DNA of 64,000 nucleotides, taken from the NCBI GenBank assembly GCA_946699065.1, contig CAMPDV010000042.1:744001-808000 (forward strand). The letters run 5' to 3'. The DNA comes from Loxodes magnus (taxonomy: Eukaryota; Ciliophora; Karyorelictea; Loxodida; Loxodidae). Every line of letters starts with the position of its first letter. Positions within the stretch are counted from its first letter, which is position 1. Both the position numbers and the translations under genes were made by a program. Shown in pieces: positions 36,797-49,304 of the stretch. The notes beneath the pieces were generated by a model, which ran no database searches, was not told the DNA's origin, and worked only from the letters and a program-made list of their open reading frames with translations.

Positions 36797-39622
36797 ATGG
36801 TAGAGGAAGAAATTAACAATTAGAATGGAGAAAGTTTTATGTCTTAGAGTGATAATCCTTTTTAAATTTAAAAGAATGATAAGAGAGTTAGTTATGATAT
36901 CAGCATACAGCCTATTGAAAGTTAATAGTAACATTTTGCTAATTTTATGCAGGAATATCAAACTGCTTATTAGTTCTAACAAAGCTGTAACGAAAAAACT
37001 TTTGATTAACTAAAATAAAATAAAATTTATCGCTTAAAATAGCTTAAAGAACTAAAGTTCAAACTTCCTAAAATAGAAAAAAATTATGAATCAGCTCGTG
37101 TTAATATAAAAAAAATGAATGATGGAATTTTAAGCACTCTTCAACATTCAACTTAAAGGAAATTAACATATAGTGTTGCTGAAAGAGATAAGAAAACTGA
37201 TAAATCTTAAGATAAATAATTATCAAGTAAAGAAAACTCTAATTTATTAGAAAAAGAGTAAGATATCCAAGAAGTAGCTTCTAAAACTTATCACTAAAAT
37301 ATTTTTGTTAATTTTAGCGACTTAATTTAGCCTTCTAAAAATGAATAGATTTCAAAAACGTGTCGAGAGTAGTATGAAGATGAAATCATTAATGTAGGAG
37401 ATAAAAATATAAATAACAGTTAAAGCAAAAGATCATAATTTTTAAAATAGCAAAACAATAAGGGAGAAATCATACAACCTACCAAAGAAGGGCTAGTTTT
37501 ATAAACAATGCTTGCTAATTCTCCTTTTATGTTTACTGGTGGAATTAAAGGTCTTTAAAGTTTCGAATTCTCTTTGAGGAATTCAATTAATAGCTCTCCT
37601 TTTTAATCATAATCTATTCATTTATAATAACAAGTCTTCATCTCTTAACAACATTAAGACTACTAATAGAATAAGTAAAGGAAAGCCGGATTAGCTCCTC
37701 TATGTTGTAATTTGTATTAAGATACTAAATAGAACGTACCACCTCTTAAAGTTAGAACTTTGAATCCATAATGCAGATCTAAATCTTCACTTGCTAAAAA
37801 ATTAACGAAGAATTAATACTAAAGAGTATAAAGTCCAATTTAGAAAGAGATATCTTAAGTATAGTATAACAGCAACTAAAAGCAAAGCCCTTCTATTAAT
37901 AAATAAAAAAGAATTCAGTTCAAAAATCCTCCTTAAAAGTAAATTTCGATATAAGCAAAGTAGATTATTAATCCAGTAACAAAAGAAGAAAGTCCTAATA
38001 CTCTAAGAATTGAATGAAATCCTAGAAACTCTTTTTATAGTGGAAAAACACCATTGATTATTTTTAATTTCTAAGGACTTTGTGGAGATTTTTTCAAGAA
38101 CTAGTTTCAAAGTTAAAATAAGTCTACGAAGTTTTATGTAAGGCCAAATTTAATTGGAGGCATTTAATTATTCGCAAAGAAATTTCAAATAGTGTTAATA
38201 CTTAATTATAAGTAGAAGCTTTACTTAAAAATATTGAATTATTTCCAGAAATATAAAATTAAATTCGATGCTGTTTATATGAGCTATAACAACTAAAAGT
38301 TCATCTCTGAATCTGAAATTATAGACGAGTAAAAAAATTATTGACTGAAATAAAGAGAAAAGATCAAACACAGTTCCCATGTATAAGATTACAACTAAAT
38401 TTTGACAGACTTTTAAATAACTCCAAATAAAGTCTTAGTACTTAGTTCAATATCCTTGGACTCTGAAGAGATAAGTTTTCATAAAGGAGTTGATCTTCTT
38501 ATGGACACTACACGGCTGTATTAAACTTAATTTTATGCTTCTGGAATTCCTATTATAGATCTAGATTAAGAAGATTCTAAAGATCCTACACTAGAGCATA
38601 ACTCTTGGTCTTTGGAAAAATAACTACCTGTCACATTATTAATTTAAAACCCACGAGCAAGCACAAAAAATCAAGCAATTCCTATGAATTTCCTTCTTAA
38701 AATAATAGAAAGCTTAATTCAAACAATCAAAGTAAATTACAATACATCTAATTAGTCTTATGCAAATATTGACTTCTACAGTATTTTTAGAGTTTTGTAA
38801 AATAACTAAGAGCTAGAACTAAGTTAGTCTAATGTTATGTTTAAAGCAATAGAAACGTAATAGTTTCATCAGATTCTGCTTTATTAACAATTCTAACCTT
38901 TAGATGTTTAGTAGTTTTAAAATGTAAGCGAGTAAATAAGGATTTTTAAAGAAAGAGAGGATTTTACAAAAGTACCTTAATATCCAAAAGATCAAAATAG
39001 AAAAATAACAATATAGAAAAATTTAAGGCATAGAAGATATTCAGAGAGACATAGTTAGATATAGTAGCTATATAAATGCTATTGCATCTAAGAAATAAAG
39101 AAAAGGTGTCCTGGAGAAGGAAGCTGCTTAACTCTTAGAAAATATCCTTAAATATATAATTTGCTGAATTTAGCTAGTTGTGGAACACCTTAGGTAAAAA
39201 CTGGAATAACTTCATTCGAACAATGATCTAATACTTATTCGAAAAATGTTATACTTCACCCAGATTGTATTCCTAAGAATCAAGTTATTGTGTTTTCAAG
39301 TTCTAATTATCCAAGTTAGTAATATCAGTTTGTAGACATTTGTTAAGAAAATGATGAGAAGGAATTAAATATAAGTAAGTGAGTTTAGAAAAAAATAAGC
39401 ATTGATACTCCTAGCGATTGAAAAAGAAAATAGAAGATTGTTAACTAGGAAATTAATAGTTAGGTCACTCCTACCAACTTCTAAATGATTAAAATCAATG
39501 AAGTGAGTCCTAAAAAATAAAACACTAGAAACAAATCAGAAAATTTCAGAGTTTAAGAAAAGTAGAATGAAGTTAAAAGTATTCTTCACTTAAATCCTAT
39601 CTCCGTGATTCAAAAGAAATGA
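36797..39622 (+). CDS. FCP/SCP-type phosphatase-like protein, probably catalytically dead, 941 aa
   Basis: ATG 36797 (context TTAATAAAAATGG, like p28) to TGA 39620-39622, 941 codons, no intron. The first 400 residues are polar, Q/S/K-rich and probably disordered, with a short coiled-coil patch (QLKELKFKLPKIEKNYE). Around 410-560 the order of elements resembles the HAD-family CTD phosphatases FCP1/SCP: a beta strand with motif I (TPLIIFNFQGLCGDFF), then FYVRPNLIGGIQLFAKKFQI, LILNYKQKLYLKILNYF, and DYNQILTDFQITPNKVLVLSS. The catalytic DxDx[TV] is replaced by N-F-Q-G-L, so no phosphatase activity is expected. The C-terminal half is unrecognised. An in-frame ATG at 36344 would add 151 residues. 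The domain call is tentative. Confidence 0.6.
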
Positions 39623-40203
39623 TTTAATCATATTTAATTATTTTTTTAACTTTCTGCATTTGCTATATAAAGCTCTATTAGTTTTAGTGGAATATCTAAA
39701 CTAAAAGGTTATTAATTTATATTAAAGACTTCTAAAATTCATATATAATTAAATAAGAAGAAATAGAACATTTCATAAATAAAGTGAATAGGGAAAGAAA
39801 TGTTCTTTATTAAATAAATAACTAAATGCTTACATATTATATTGTAAATTATAATTAAAAATAATATACAAGTAACTCAAGCTAGAAGCATAAATATATC
39901 TATTTATTTCTTTTGCTTGCTAAAATATTTATATTTTATTTTTGAATTAAAAAATTTTATTTTATATATGAAAAATAGGTTTGATATTTAGAAAGTTAGT
40001 TTAAAAAAAGAAAATAACTTACTTAAAAAATGTTAGCAAAATATTAGAGATGAGTAAAAGATTGCTATGATATAGAAGGCTATTAATAAAAATGTTTGCT
40101 TTAAGATAAGTTAGAAAATAGTACCCATAATAATTTATTATTAAAAGCTAGTGAAATTTAACAATAAAATAGTTAAGCTTATAAAGTTTAAAAATACAAT
40201 TTT
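39623..40203. other. intergenic, convergent spacer
   Basis: Short AT-rich stretch between two convergent genes. Nothing recognised. Confidence 0.5.
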
Positions 40204-42042
40204 TCATTGTTTGGGCTTATTGACCATATGAGTTAGTAAATCCTTTGTATATTTAAGTCTTTTACTCATTTCTAAATCTTTATTTTCTAAAGCTACGTTT
40301 AAAGGAAAGAAACTTCTTTCCCCCTTTTTGTTCACATAAGTAACTTATTTTGTATCTGAACTTAAAATTATTTCAGTATGGTCCTGAAAATTAACTTAAA
40401 CAAGTTTGTTTGAAAGTCGGAACATGATAGCATGTTTTGTTCTTAGTCACTTTTTAACGTAAGGAGAAATTGTTTCTTCATTCTTTTTTTCTTCTTCTGA
40501 CATAGTAACTTCTTATTATTTAATATCTGTTTCGAGATAAGAACGAAAATGTTAAAGAAGAGTTACTTTCTTCTATAGAGTTTTCGGATAATCTGTTAGA
40601 GTGAATTGCTATTAAACATCTAGTCTGTCACTTCCTCTTTCGTAGAAATCAAATTTACTAAAAATTAAAATTTACTATCCATTTGAATGTAGAACAATCT
40701 TAGTACTGTCATTAAAAAACACCCCAATCGCTTAGTTACTTAAAATATATCCTAAACCATACTTACTACTGTAGTCTACTCACTTTTTAACCCAAATTGA
40801 TTAAAAGATTTGATTTTCTCCTTAAACATAATTTTGTTAGTCAATCGATTGCCTTGCAGATTGAATTTCTCTATTTAAATTTTACTATTCAATTTGAATA
40901 AACTGCTTATCTTCTGTCAAAGCTTTTTAATGTTTAGATTATTAAGTCATAGGAAAGTCAATTTTTATTTCTTTTTAGATAATGTCCTGAGGATTTTCAC
41001 CATTCATATATATATTATCAAGTTAATTATCTTTGGTCTATTTAGTAATTTACATTGGAGTAGTGCATAAAAATTTAGAGTCTTTAGCAGTAGGTGAAGT
41101 TAAAATTTGAACATTTCCAACGAACTGCTTTAAATAGCTTGCACTAGGTGGACAGGCAAGAGTACTTGCAGGAAGTAATTTTGGTATTGTTCAACCTTGA
41201 AAGAAAAATTCACTATCAACAATTTCAGTTAAACTAGGCCTTTTACCAGGGTCATTATTTAAAATTTTAGTTATTAAACTTTTAGCACATTCTGATATTG
41301 GAACATGTTCAGGGAACGTATAAGCATTCATTCTGATTCTTCGATAAGTTGTCTTTACATCACTTGTTTCAAAAGGAGGTTTGCCTATTAATAAAGTGTA
41401 TATTATAACGCCAATTGCCCAAATATCTACTTCATAACTATGCCCTGATTTTCCATCAAGGATTTCAGGAGCTATGTAATTAGGAGTTCCACATATTGTT
41501 CTTTTTTTCTCTCCTTCATATTCTAACTTTGTAGCAAGTCCAAAGTCCCCTATTTTAATTTCCATTTTTTCACTTAGAAATAAATTACCAAGCTTAAGAT
41601 CTCTATGAATAACTTTATGTTTGTGTAAGTACAAAGAGGCTTCTACTATCTAATTTACATAGCATTAAACTTCTATTTCAGTAAGTCTTTTGCGTCTACG
41701 CAAAAGTTCATTTAAAGTTTGATTAGGGCACATTTCTAGTACTATATAAACATTATCAGCATCCTCAAAAAAATGTTCAAAGTTAACTATATTTTAATGC
41801 TTCACACTTCTATGAATCTTAATTTCGCTCATCAGTTTTTACTTGCTTCTAGCTTTAGTAAGATTGGCTTTTGCTACTATTTTAACTGCATATTATTTCT
41901 TGGTATTTAAATCTAAGAACTCATAACATCTTGCAAATCCTCCTTTTCCAAGAAATCTACCTCGCTAATATTTTTTGACAGCAACTTCTCCATTCAATTT
42001 AATGATTTTTTCTTCAATTATAACATTCTCTTTTTCAGCCAT
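40204..42042 (-). CDS. PLK: Polo-like kinase, 612 aa
   Basis: Mitotic Ser/Thr kinase. ATG 42040-42042 to TGA 40204-40206, 613 codons, no intron, about the length of human PLK1. Kinase domain about 26-280: [13 protein letters not shown], Lys54 (AVK), HRDLKLGN 147-154, DFG 166-168, activation-loop Thr182 in [13 protein letters not shown]. Polo box 1 about 416-497 ([18 protein letters not shown]) and polo box 2 about 526-601 ([20 protein letters not shown]). W421, the equivalent of human PLK1 W414 in the phosphopeptide pincer, is a TGA codon. In polo box 2 the pincer His is kept (H555, QDHTE), but the partner Lys of PLK1 (K540) is Glu557 here. TGA after F-Q-G (W284) is also read through. Confidence 0.97.
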
Positions 42043-42545
42043 TTTAAGATTTAAAATAATCCAATTATAAGGAGTTCAAAAAGTAGTGAAAATAATGCTC
42101 TTAATAAAGTACATAATAGTAAGTTAATACATTATTATAAAGTAAGCCATCTCATTTCTTAGAAGCACTTCATCGTACTTATGATTACCATATTCAAAAT
42201 TATCATTAATATAAGAATCTAAAATTAACTAATTTTGCTGAATTACAAGATAACTTTCTTAAATATGCACTATAAACTATTAATATATGCTTTATCTTTT
42301 GGTCTTATCAATATATGTGTTATAACTATAAGAATGAAGTTATTTTATTCATTTTAAGCCAAATATCTTCATTTACACTCTTTAATTTTAAGCTTATTTA
42401 ACATTTATACCTTCGTCAGATTGGTAGAAAAGTAAATATTTACTAAGGTTAATTAGAATTTGTATGAATCATAATAGAGATTTATTATGAGTGAAGAGTA
42501 AAATTAAAATTAAATTAAAGTTGTTGATTGAACATCTCTTGTTTC
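42043..42545. other. intergenic
   Basis: AT-rich spacer upstream of the Polo kinase start and downstream of the ERICH3-like stop. Nothing recognised. Confidence 0.5.
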
Positions 42546-43292
42546 TCATGAAATGTTCTTTCTTTCCTCTTCTCCTTCATTTTCTTCTATTTTTTAAAAT
42601 TCGTTAATATTACCTTATCTAATCTTTTACTTGTCTTAATTTTCGATATTGTCCAATTTATTATCATAATCTGTTTAATCATTCTAATAGTTTCTACTTT
42701 TTTAACTGGATTTTTATTGTTTTTAATGTACTTAATGCTAATTATTCTTTTGTGAATTATACTACTAATTATAGGAGCTCCAAAGTTAATCATTTTCTTT
42801 TAAAGGTTAATTTGACTGTATTTTAGATCTAAAATCTTCAAGAATTTTGCTATATACTTCAGAATCAATCGGCTCTACCTTCTATTTTGCTCTTCTTTAA
42901 GTTTTATTCTGAACAGATTTACTTCTAGGAGTAATTTACCTTCTAACAGAATTTTCATTAGAAACATTCCTATATCTCCTATATCCTTAGTTAGAACTTA
43001 ATTCCTAGGCTCCTCTTTCATTTTCCATTTATATTTGCAATTAGGCGTTTCCAATAGAATTAGGGTTCAAGATAACTTTTTTAATAATTCCTGCTTTTAT
43101 GAGATGCTTGATTTTCCTTCGAGTGCTAAAATAGCTCTTTAAGTTAGCATCATTCAATGAGTTATAATAAGGAAGCTGAGATCTTTAACTTGAGCAATCT
43201 AGAATGAAATCTGGACGAGTATTCTTAGTGGTTTTCATTTTATTAAAATTAATTAATTTCCTTTTAAATTTTACTTCATCCATGCTTTGCAT
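42546..43292 (-). CDS. ERICH3-like protein, 248 aa
   Basis: ATG 43290-43292 (a second in-frame ATG at 43281-43283 is equally possible) to TGA 42546-42548, 249 codons, no intron. The N-terminal block LPYYNSLNDANLKSYFST followed by RRKIKHLIKAGIIKK closely follows the conserved start of vertebrate ERICH3 (YNSL-D-L-x-YF-N/x-R-R-HL-x-x-GLI), a protein tied to primary cilia. The rest is basic then Q/N/K-rich with an acidic tail (KIEENEGEEERKNIS) and no TM. It lies 48 bp downstream of the small secreted-protein gene on the same strand. The family call rests on the N-terminal 40 residues only. Confidence 0.75.
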
Positions 43293-43339
43293 TTATACTT
43301 CTAATATTCTCTACACTTCTACAATATACCTTCATTAAC

Positions 43340-43741
43340 TCACATCGTTAGAACAGCTTGAAATGTTATTTCTTGTACTAGTAGATTTGCATAAGGAAGT
43401 AGAGAGTTAAAAGAATTAAAAGGATTAAAGTAAAAAGGGTGAATTTAAGCAAGAGTATTTAAAGGTTTTTAAGTGTAAAATAAAAAGATGCTGTGAATAA
43501 GTTTGTCATACTGAGACTTATTTATTATTTTCCTGAATCTTGTTACTATTCCATTAGCCACTCTTATGTGTCTATGCTCTTCGTCTTTCAATTTCATTAA
43601 GAAAGAACATTACTCTGCTTAACCTTTATCTATTTTAGGAGATCCTCCTACATCCAAATCTTATAGGTTTGGAAATAAATCTAGCAAAAAGAAAAACGTT
43701 ATTGGAGCAAGAAGAACCAGCAAAGAGGACATAGTATGCAT
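43340..43741 (-). CDS. putative small secreted or membrane protein, 133 aa
   Basis: Unrecognised. ATG 43739-43741 starts MHTMSSLLVLLAPITFFFLLDL, a signal peptide or N-terminal anchor, then a soluble part (DLDVGGSPKIDKGQAEQCSF, MKLKDEEHRHIRVANGIVTR, FRKIINKSQYDKLIHS). The frame reaches TGA at 43340-43342, 134 codons. The last 40 residues are less convincing, and a short intron or a different end is possible. GC is higher here than in the surrounding spacer, which supports real coding. Confidence 0.45.
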
Positions 43742-45124
43742 TCCCTGTGGTATTAGCTTGCAAGTTGGGTATTCTTGTATATGAAAATTTTTTGAAGGAA
43801 AGGAGAATAAAGAGTGATCTTGATGTCGTATTTTAAAACTTATAAGGCTACTTTTAACTTTGTATATCGATATTTATTTTAACCTTTTTTAAGAAAGAAA
43901 TCTATTATCATATGCTACTTGAATGATTTCTCTCCTAACTAACTTAATTCAGTTGAATTTGGTTCATTCTAGCTAAGAAAATATAATAGTTTGGCTATTT
44001 GGTATTATGATTTAAAATAACGTATATAAAAGCACTTACTTTTTATAAATCTATTGTACTATTTGCTATTTACATAGTATAATCGCCTAAACTCAATATA
44101 TTATTCAAAGTATTAAAAGGCTAAAAGACATTCTTTTCATTCATTTTCTATTATAAGTTAAGATTTAATAGAGTTGTAAGTGTAAAGGAGAATTTATGCT
44201 TAAAATTAAATAATAATAAAATATCTATAGCAGCTAATATCATTAATCCTATTAATTCATTACTATCAAATAATCTACAAAGTTCTAAAGTCTATTTTAA
44301 ATCATTTACCTTATAGAAAAAATTAATATTTAATGAAGTATCTATTTTTAAGCTTTAAGTAATAATTGAATGACTAATTATATATTAATTAATTCAAATT
44401 AATATTGGAACTCTTACATTCATAATGAGATTCAAATACTATTTAAAATATAAGCATTCAAATATGTTAATTAATAAAGCTTATATTCAATTTAATCTTT
44501 TCTTTCCTGCTCTTGATTATCTCTAATTTCATAAGTTGACTATTTATGCTTAAAAATAAATTTTATATATTTTAATTAAAAAATCTTAGTTTAAGGCTTA
44601 TGTTCTTGCTTTAGCTTATTTCATATTAATTTCCTCCAAGATACTTTATCCTTATGTATATTTAGATAATAACTAATTTAAATTAATTATTTTATTGGCA
44701 AAAGCCTATTAACTAACTATAGTTATATAAATTAAAATTTAGTATAATTAAAGTAGAATAAGAAGACTGCTGATTATTTGGAATTGGCAAACTAACTTGA
44801 AATAATAATTTTAATAGTAGTTAATTTAAGTATTCCTAATGTAATTTATCAATTATATAAAAAGATTTAATCAAATACATTAAATTTAGCATTTTACATT
44901 CTAAACACTTTTATTCTATAATCTCTTTATATTTAAATATACCTTTTACAAGCTAATTTTGTGTAGTTATATATAAGCATCTTCAATTATGATGAACTAT
45001 TTAATATCTAAGAAATATAAAAAATACAGTCTAAAGAAGAAATACAGTGAAGATTGTATTGATTTATATAACTAAGGAGATATTTTTTAGATTAGATATA
45101 GAGTAAAAGTATAATTATTGTTTA
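43742..45124. other. intergenic
   Basis: AT-rich spacer, nothing recognised. Confidence 0.5.
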
Positions 45125-46147
45125 TCAAAGAACGGGATAAACGGGATCTACTGCAACACCACACTATCCCTAAGAAGTTTCACTTTCAGTTCTTAGAATT
45201 CTAATAAATCCCTACTCACCCCAACCAACTCCCCAGGAGTTTTTTATTTTCCAAAACATCTATCCATTATCAATTCCATATCCTACGGCCAAGACAGCAT
45301 GATCTAAATTTATATGACAATTAGACAATATACCCTCATTATAGAATTGCCAAGTGGAAGCATCAACTAAAATAGGAGTTGGTCTTTGACTAACTGAAGC
45401 TTTAAGAGCGAGTTCGTTTTTTTTAACATTAACATAATTAGACAAGTATCCCTATCCAAGTTTTTCTTAATACCAGCAACTATTGTCATTTCCTTCGTAT
45501 GGATAATCTGATTCCTTTTCAAACTAAAAGTCCATAAAATATTCATAAGATTCTTCAAGTAGTCCTCCTGCACAACCTTTGTTTCCGTATTTACGAGAAC
45601 AATCTACCAATTATTATTCAGAGAAATCTAGTAATTTGCCATTTTTAAGATAATAAGCTGATTCAATTCCAGCAATAGTTGCAAAAGCCCAGCAAGATCC
45701 ACATCTTCCCTGGTCTCTTACTGGATTTACTGCTCCTTTTTCAACCCAGTCTACTGAGTCAGGCAAATTATCCATCTAGTCATTTGATTTCATTCTTATA
45801 TCATGATTTCTAGGAATGAGATTCAAGTATTGCTCCTTAAATTCTTGAGCAGTTAAGTCTGCAAACTAGTTCAAAGCTAATTTGTAAGAATAGCCTTTTT
45901 GATTTTCGTTTTAAATTAATAAGTAGTTTTAATGGAAGATATCATATCTCTAAAAGAACTCCTCTTGTCCATTATAAGCTTTGTTATTCATTTTAACGTA
46001 ATTCTAGAATAGTTACCAACTTTCTTAGTTGCTTTCAGATTGCAACCTAGCAACTAAAAATCTTGTTTATCCTTAATAAAACATGAATGAAGCAAGTCCA
46101 CAAAAAGCAATGAAAAGAGCCAAACCCAATATTTTTCTATTCGCCAT
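45125..46147 (-). CDS. papain-family (C1A) cysteine protease with I29 propeptide, 340 aa
   Basis: Lysosomal/phagosomal or secreted cathepsin L-type protease. ATG 46145-46147 to TGA 45125-45127, 341 codons, no intron. Signal peptide or anchor at about 6-25 ([18 protein letters not shown]). The I29 inhibitor propeptide spans about 43-108 ([27 protein letters not shown]). The mature domain starts near [20 protein letters not shown]. The catalytic set is complete: Q146, C152 (GRCGSCWAF), H283 ([11 protein letters not shown]), N303 ([10 protein letters not shown]). The conserved SEQQLVDCS has both Gln (178-179) as TAA, clear evidence of the code. The GCAGG motif is also present. It looks active. 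Confidence 0.96.
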
Positions 46148-48755
46148 TTATAAGCAAATGTAAAATTTTTTTATTTTACTTGTCATTTTAACTCTATCTA
46201 GTTATTTAAACTAACTACAAATTTCTTAATTATAGTAATAATAAATTAGGAAGTCCTAGCTTCTAAAATTAAAATAATATCTAGATTTTACATTAAACAT
46301 TGCTCTTAAAATGATGTTTTAGTCATTAATTAGCAACTCTTTAAATACTAAATTGCAAAATTAGTTTTAACTATTTAGCATTAATTATAGTTAAATTAAG
46401 AATTTTATTTAAAAGCCATACTCACAGCATTCTAAATAAATTTATAAATCAAGCTTATAAAGATTAAAAGTTTAATTGAATGAAAGCATTTTATTTTATA
46501 ATTAATCCTTAAAATTAGCTTTTAATTTTAAATTAAAAGCTTTTATTTAATTAATCTATTTAGACTATTAAATTCTATTAATTTAATGATTCCAATTATT
46601 CTTATATGCTTAGCTTATTTAGCTTTTAGTTATTTATAATAATTATATTTGTAGATATATTACTTTAATCTCAGAATTTTAAATTTATATTAAATATCAA
46701 TTTTTTCATTGAGCTTTTTCATGAATTCTATGGAGTATTACTAAAATTAAAAATATAAGCAATATATCTTTTTCTTATAGACAGATTTGAAATAATTCTC
46801 TGCACTTCCATTTAAAATATGAAAAACATTAAGAAACTTAATTTTATTTATTGTTTTATGTGTTTATTAATATAATTATAAAGCATAAGGGTACTCTATT
46901 TATTAAACAACCTAAGATAGTTTTGAATTGATAATCTTATTATTATAATTATATAAATAATACTTTTTAACTAGCAATAATTTAGAATTTGATAGTTTAT
47001 ATATTATAAAGATTTAACTAATATAATAGAACTTTATATCACTTATTTAGTTTATTACCTTAGATATGCTTATCTACATGTGAAAATAATAAGAGTATAT
47101 AGTAATTATAATAGATTTAAAAGTTAATATATTTTTAATATTTAGCATAATTGCATCACTATGCTGAATGTAATATGCAAATCATGCGTAAACTAAATTT
47201 TTATTTCTTTTCGAACACTCAGTCATGATCCTCTTTGTAAGGATATTTGAATAATTCTTCTTTCCATTTGGAATTTATTTACTTTCATTTTTCAACTTGA
47301 ACATTACTAATCTTCTCTTCAATAATTGTTAATGAAATTTTGACTAATTTATTAACTTTAAAGGTTAAGTTCTAGAAAAATTCTAATAAGTTTAATAATA
47401 TAAAACTAGTTTCTATAATAATCTGATTTGTAGTATTAATGGTTTTGTAATTTTAACTTCTTAGATAGAATTTTAAGAATAAAATGAATGTATTTCAATT
47501 AAAATTACAGACTTTGAAAGCTTCTAGTATTTTAATATTTAGGAACTGCAACTTAACTCTTATATAATTATTGATAGAATAGTTATCCTAAAATGGCTAT
47601 TATCTTTGTAATTATCTTAAACTTATTTAATAGTTGGAAATATAAGCAAATTATTAAATTATAAAGGAACTAGAAGTTTAAATTATAAACTAGTAATTAA
47701 TGCTTTTTAACTTAGTATAATTATATAATTAGCTTAGTGCTTATAAAGATAAGCAAATAGCTCCTCATAATATTTTGATTTTATTGTATAATAAATGCTT
47801 ATATTGGTATATTGTATAGATATATTAAATAGTTTTAACTGTACTACATGCTTATATAGTTCTGATTATAAACTCATTTATTTTAAATTTATTAATAGAT
47901 TTAGACATTTAAAGATATATTTAAACTCATCTACTATTAAAGCATTAGCCATTTTATTATTATTTTAAAATCATTTCGTAAACTTAATTAAATATTTCTT
48001 TACTTAAATATTATTTTTGAGGTAAATCACATATAAAGCATATAGTTTCAATAAAAATAAAGTTAACTGAATTATATAAATAATAAATTTCTGTTGCTTA
48101 ATAGTTTGAGATAAAGAGATATTGTAATTAATATCTTGCTTTTATCTATTTGCTATAGATAGATATTCATAATGTATCTAATTTGGTTATTGTTATAGTA
48201 TCTTTATATAATTTGTAACTACCTAATTTATTGCAATTCAACACTTTTCTAATTAGCTTTCTAGGATCATTTTTAATTATTTTATTACTCTCCTTTGCTT
48301 CGGGCTAAAAATTGAATAATAAAAGAGTCGTTAAAAAGGAATATATTTATATAAATAAGCTATTTTAACTAAAATAAACATAAAGGAAATGCAAAAAAAA
48401 ACAATAACTAAGTGAGTAAAAGGTAAATTTAAGAGAATTATTTAGAATAAGCATAAGAAGAATAAATATCATATTTGAAAATATTGAATAAAAGAATAAT
48501 TAGGAATAAAGTAAATTAAAGTATTTTGGTTTTTTATTAATCATTAATCATTTTTTAATTATCTAAAAGTAAATATTATCTATTAATGAAAATCAAGTTA
48601 GAAGTTATTCTTTGATAGTTAAAGCTTACTATTCTTAGATGTTATTATTTATTGCTAAGCAATATGAATTAGTTTTGAGTAAGCTTATTAACGATTTTAA
48701 AAGCTAAAGAAAATAACATAAATCAGTTTAAATAGTAACTAAATCAAAAATTATA
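46148..48755. other. intergenic with one dispersed repeat copy
   Basis: Long AT-rich spacer. The only feature seen is the repeat copy at 47255-47444, listed separately. Confidence 0.5.
47255..47444. repeat. dispersed repeat, copy 2 (matches 33185-33392)
   Basis: Same element as 33185-33392, same orientation; see that entry for the shared blocks. In one frame this copy reads FNLNITNLLFNNCQWNFDQF and similar, with no motif. Downstream, 47518-47575 (GAAAGCTTCTAGTATTTTAA...) resembles 33027-33085, but that block lies on the other side of copy 1. Confidence 0.65.
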
Positions 48756-49304
48756 TCAAAAGTTTTGAGCAGCTGCCAAAGCGTAGCTCATAGTTTTCAT
48801 TATTCTTTCTGGATCCTTATCTGCTAGCATCTAAACAAACTCCATATAAACCTTTAATCTCTTTTTATCATTAGACTTTAGATTGCTGACTAATTAATCA
48901 ATTTAATCACTCTTTTTTCTAATTGTGAATGGTTTCTATATCATTCTTTTATCTATAAACTTGCTTAACGCCGTAGAAGACCATGATCTATTATATAAAA
49001 AGTCTTATTGCTTATTCATATTTAATTAAGAAAGTGGAGGCAACTGATCTAGCCAGTGTTTACTCTAAATTGATTAACTAAGAACTTAGTTTTATCGTCT
49101 TCTCTTTAAGTTGTTCTTAGAACTATGAAGCATGATAATTGAAGGCCCAAAATTCTTGTTATTGAATACTAGGTTTTGCTCGGTTAGCAGAAACGAATTT
49201 AAATTTTTTCTAACTTTAACATTTCATGTTGAAAAATCACTTTCTGTTTAACTGATTTAACTACCTTAAGACCCTGCCATTCCTCTTTTTTTAATTCCAT
49301 CCAT
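48756..49304 (-). CDS. hypothetical protein, 182 aa
   Basis: Unrecognised. ATG 49302-49304 to TGA 48756-48758, 183 codons, no intron, one internal TGA read as W (DFSTWNVKVRKN). The first half is basic and Ser/Gln-rich. The second half (DKRMIQKPFTIRKKSDQIDQ, then LVSNLKSNDKKRLKVYMEFV and MLADKDPERIMKTMSYALAA) is compact and helical and looks like a small folded domain. No signal or TM. It is isolated from neighbours by more than 1 kb on the 5' side. Confidence 0.7.

Noticed and set aside
48380-48540. Short plus-strand frame starting MQKKTITKWVKGKFKR
   Set aside because: Fades at once into background-like I/N/Q/Y-rich sequence with no motif.
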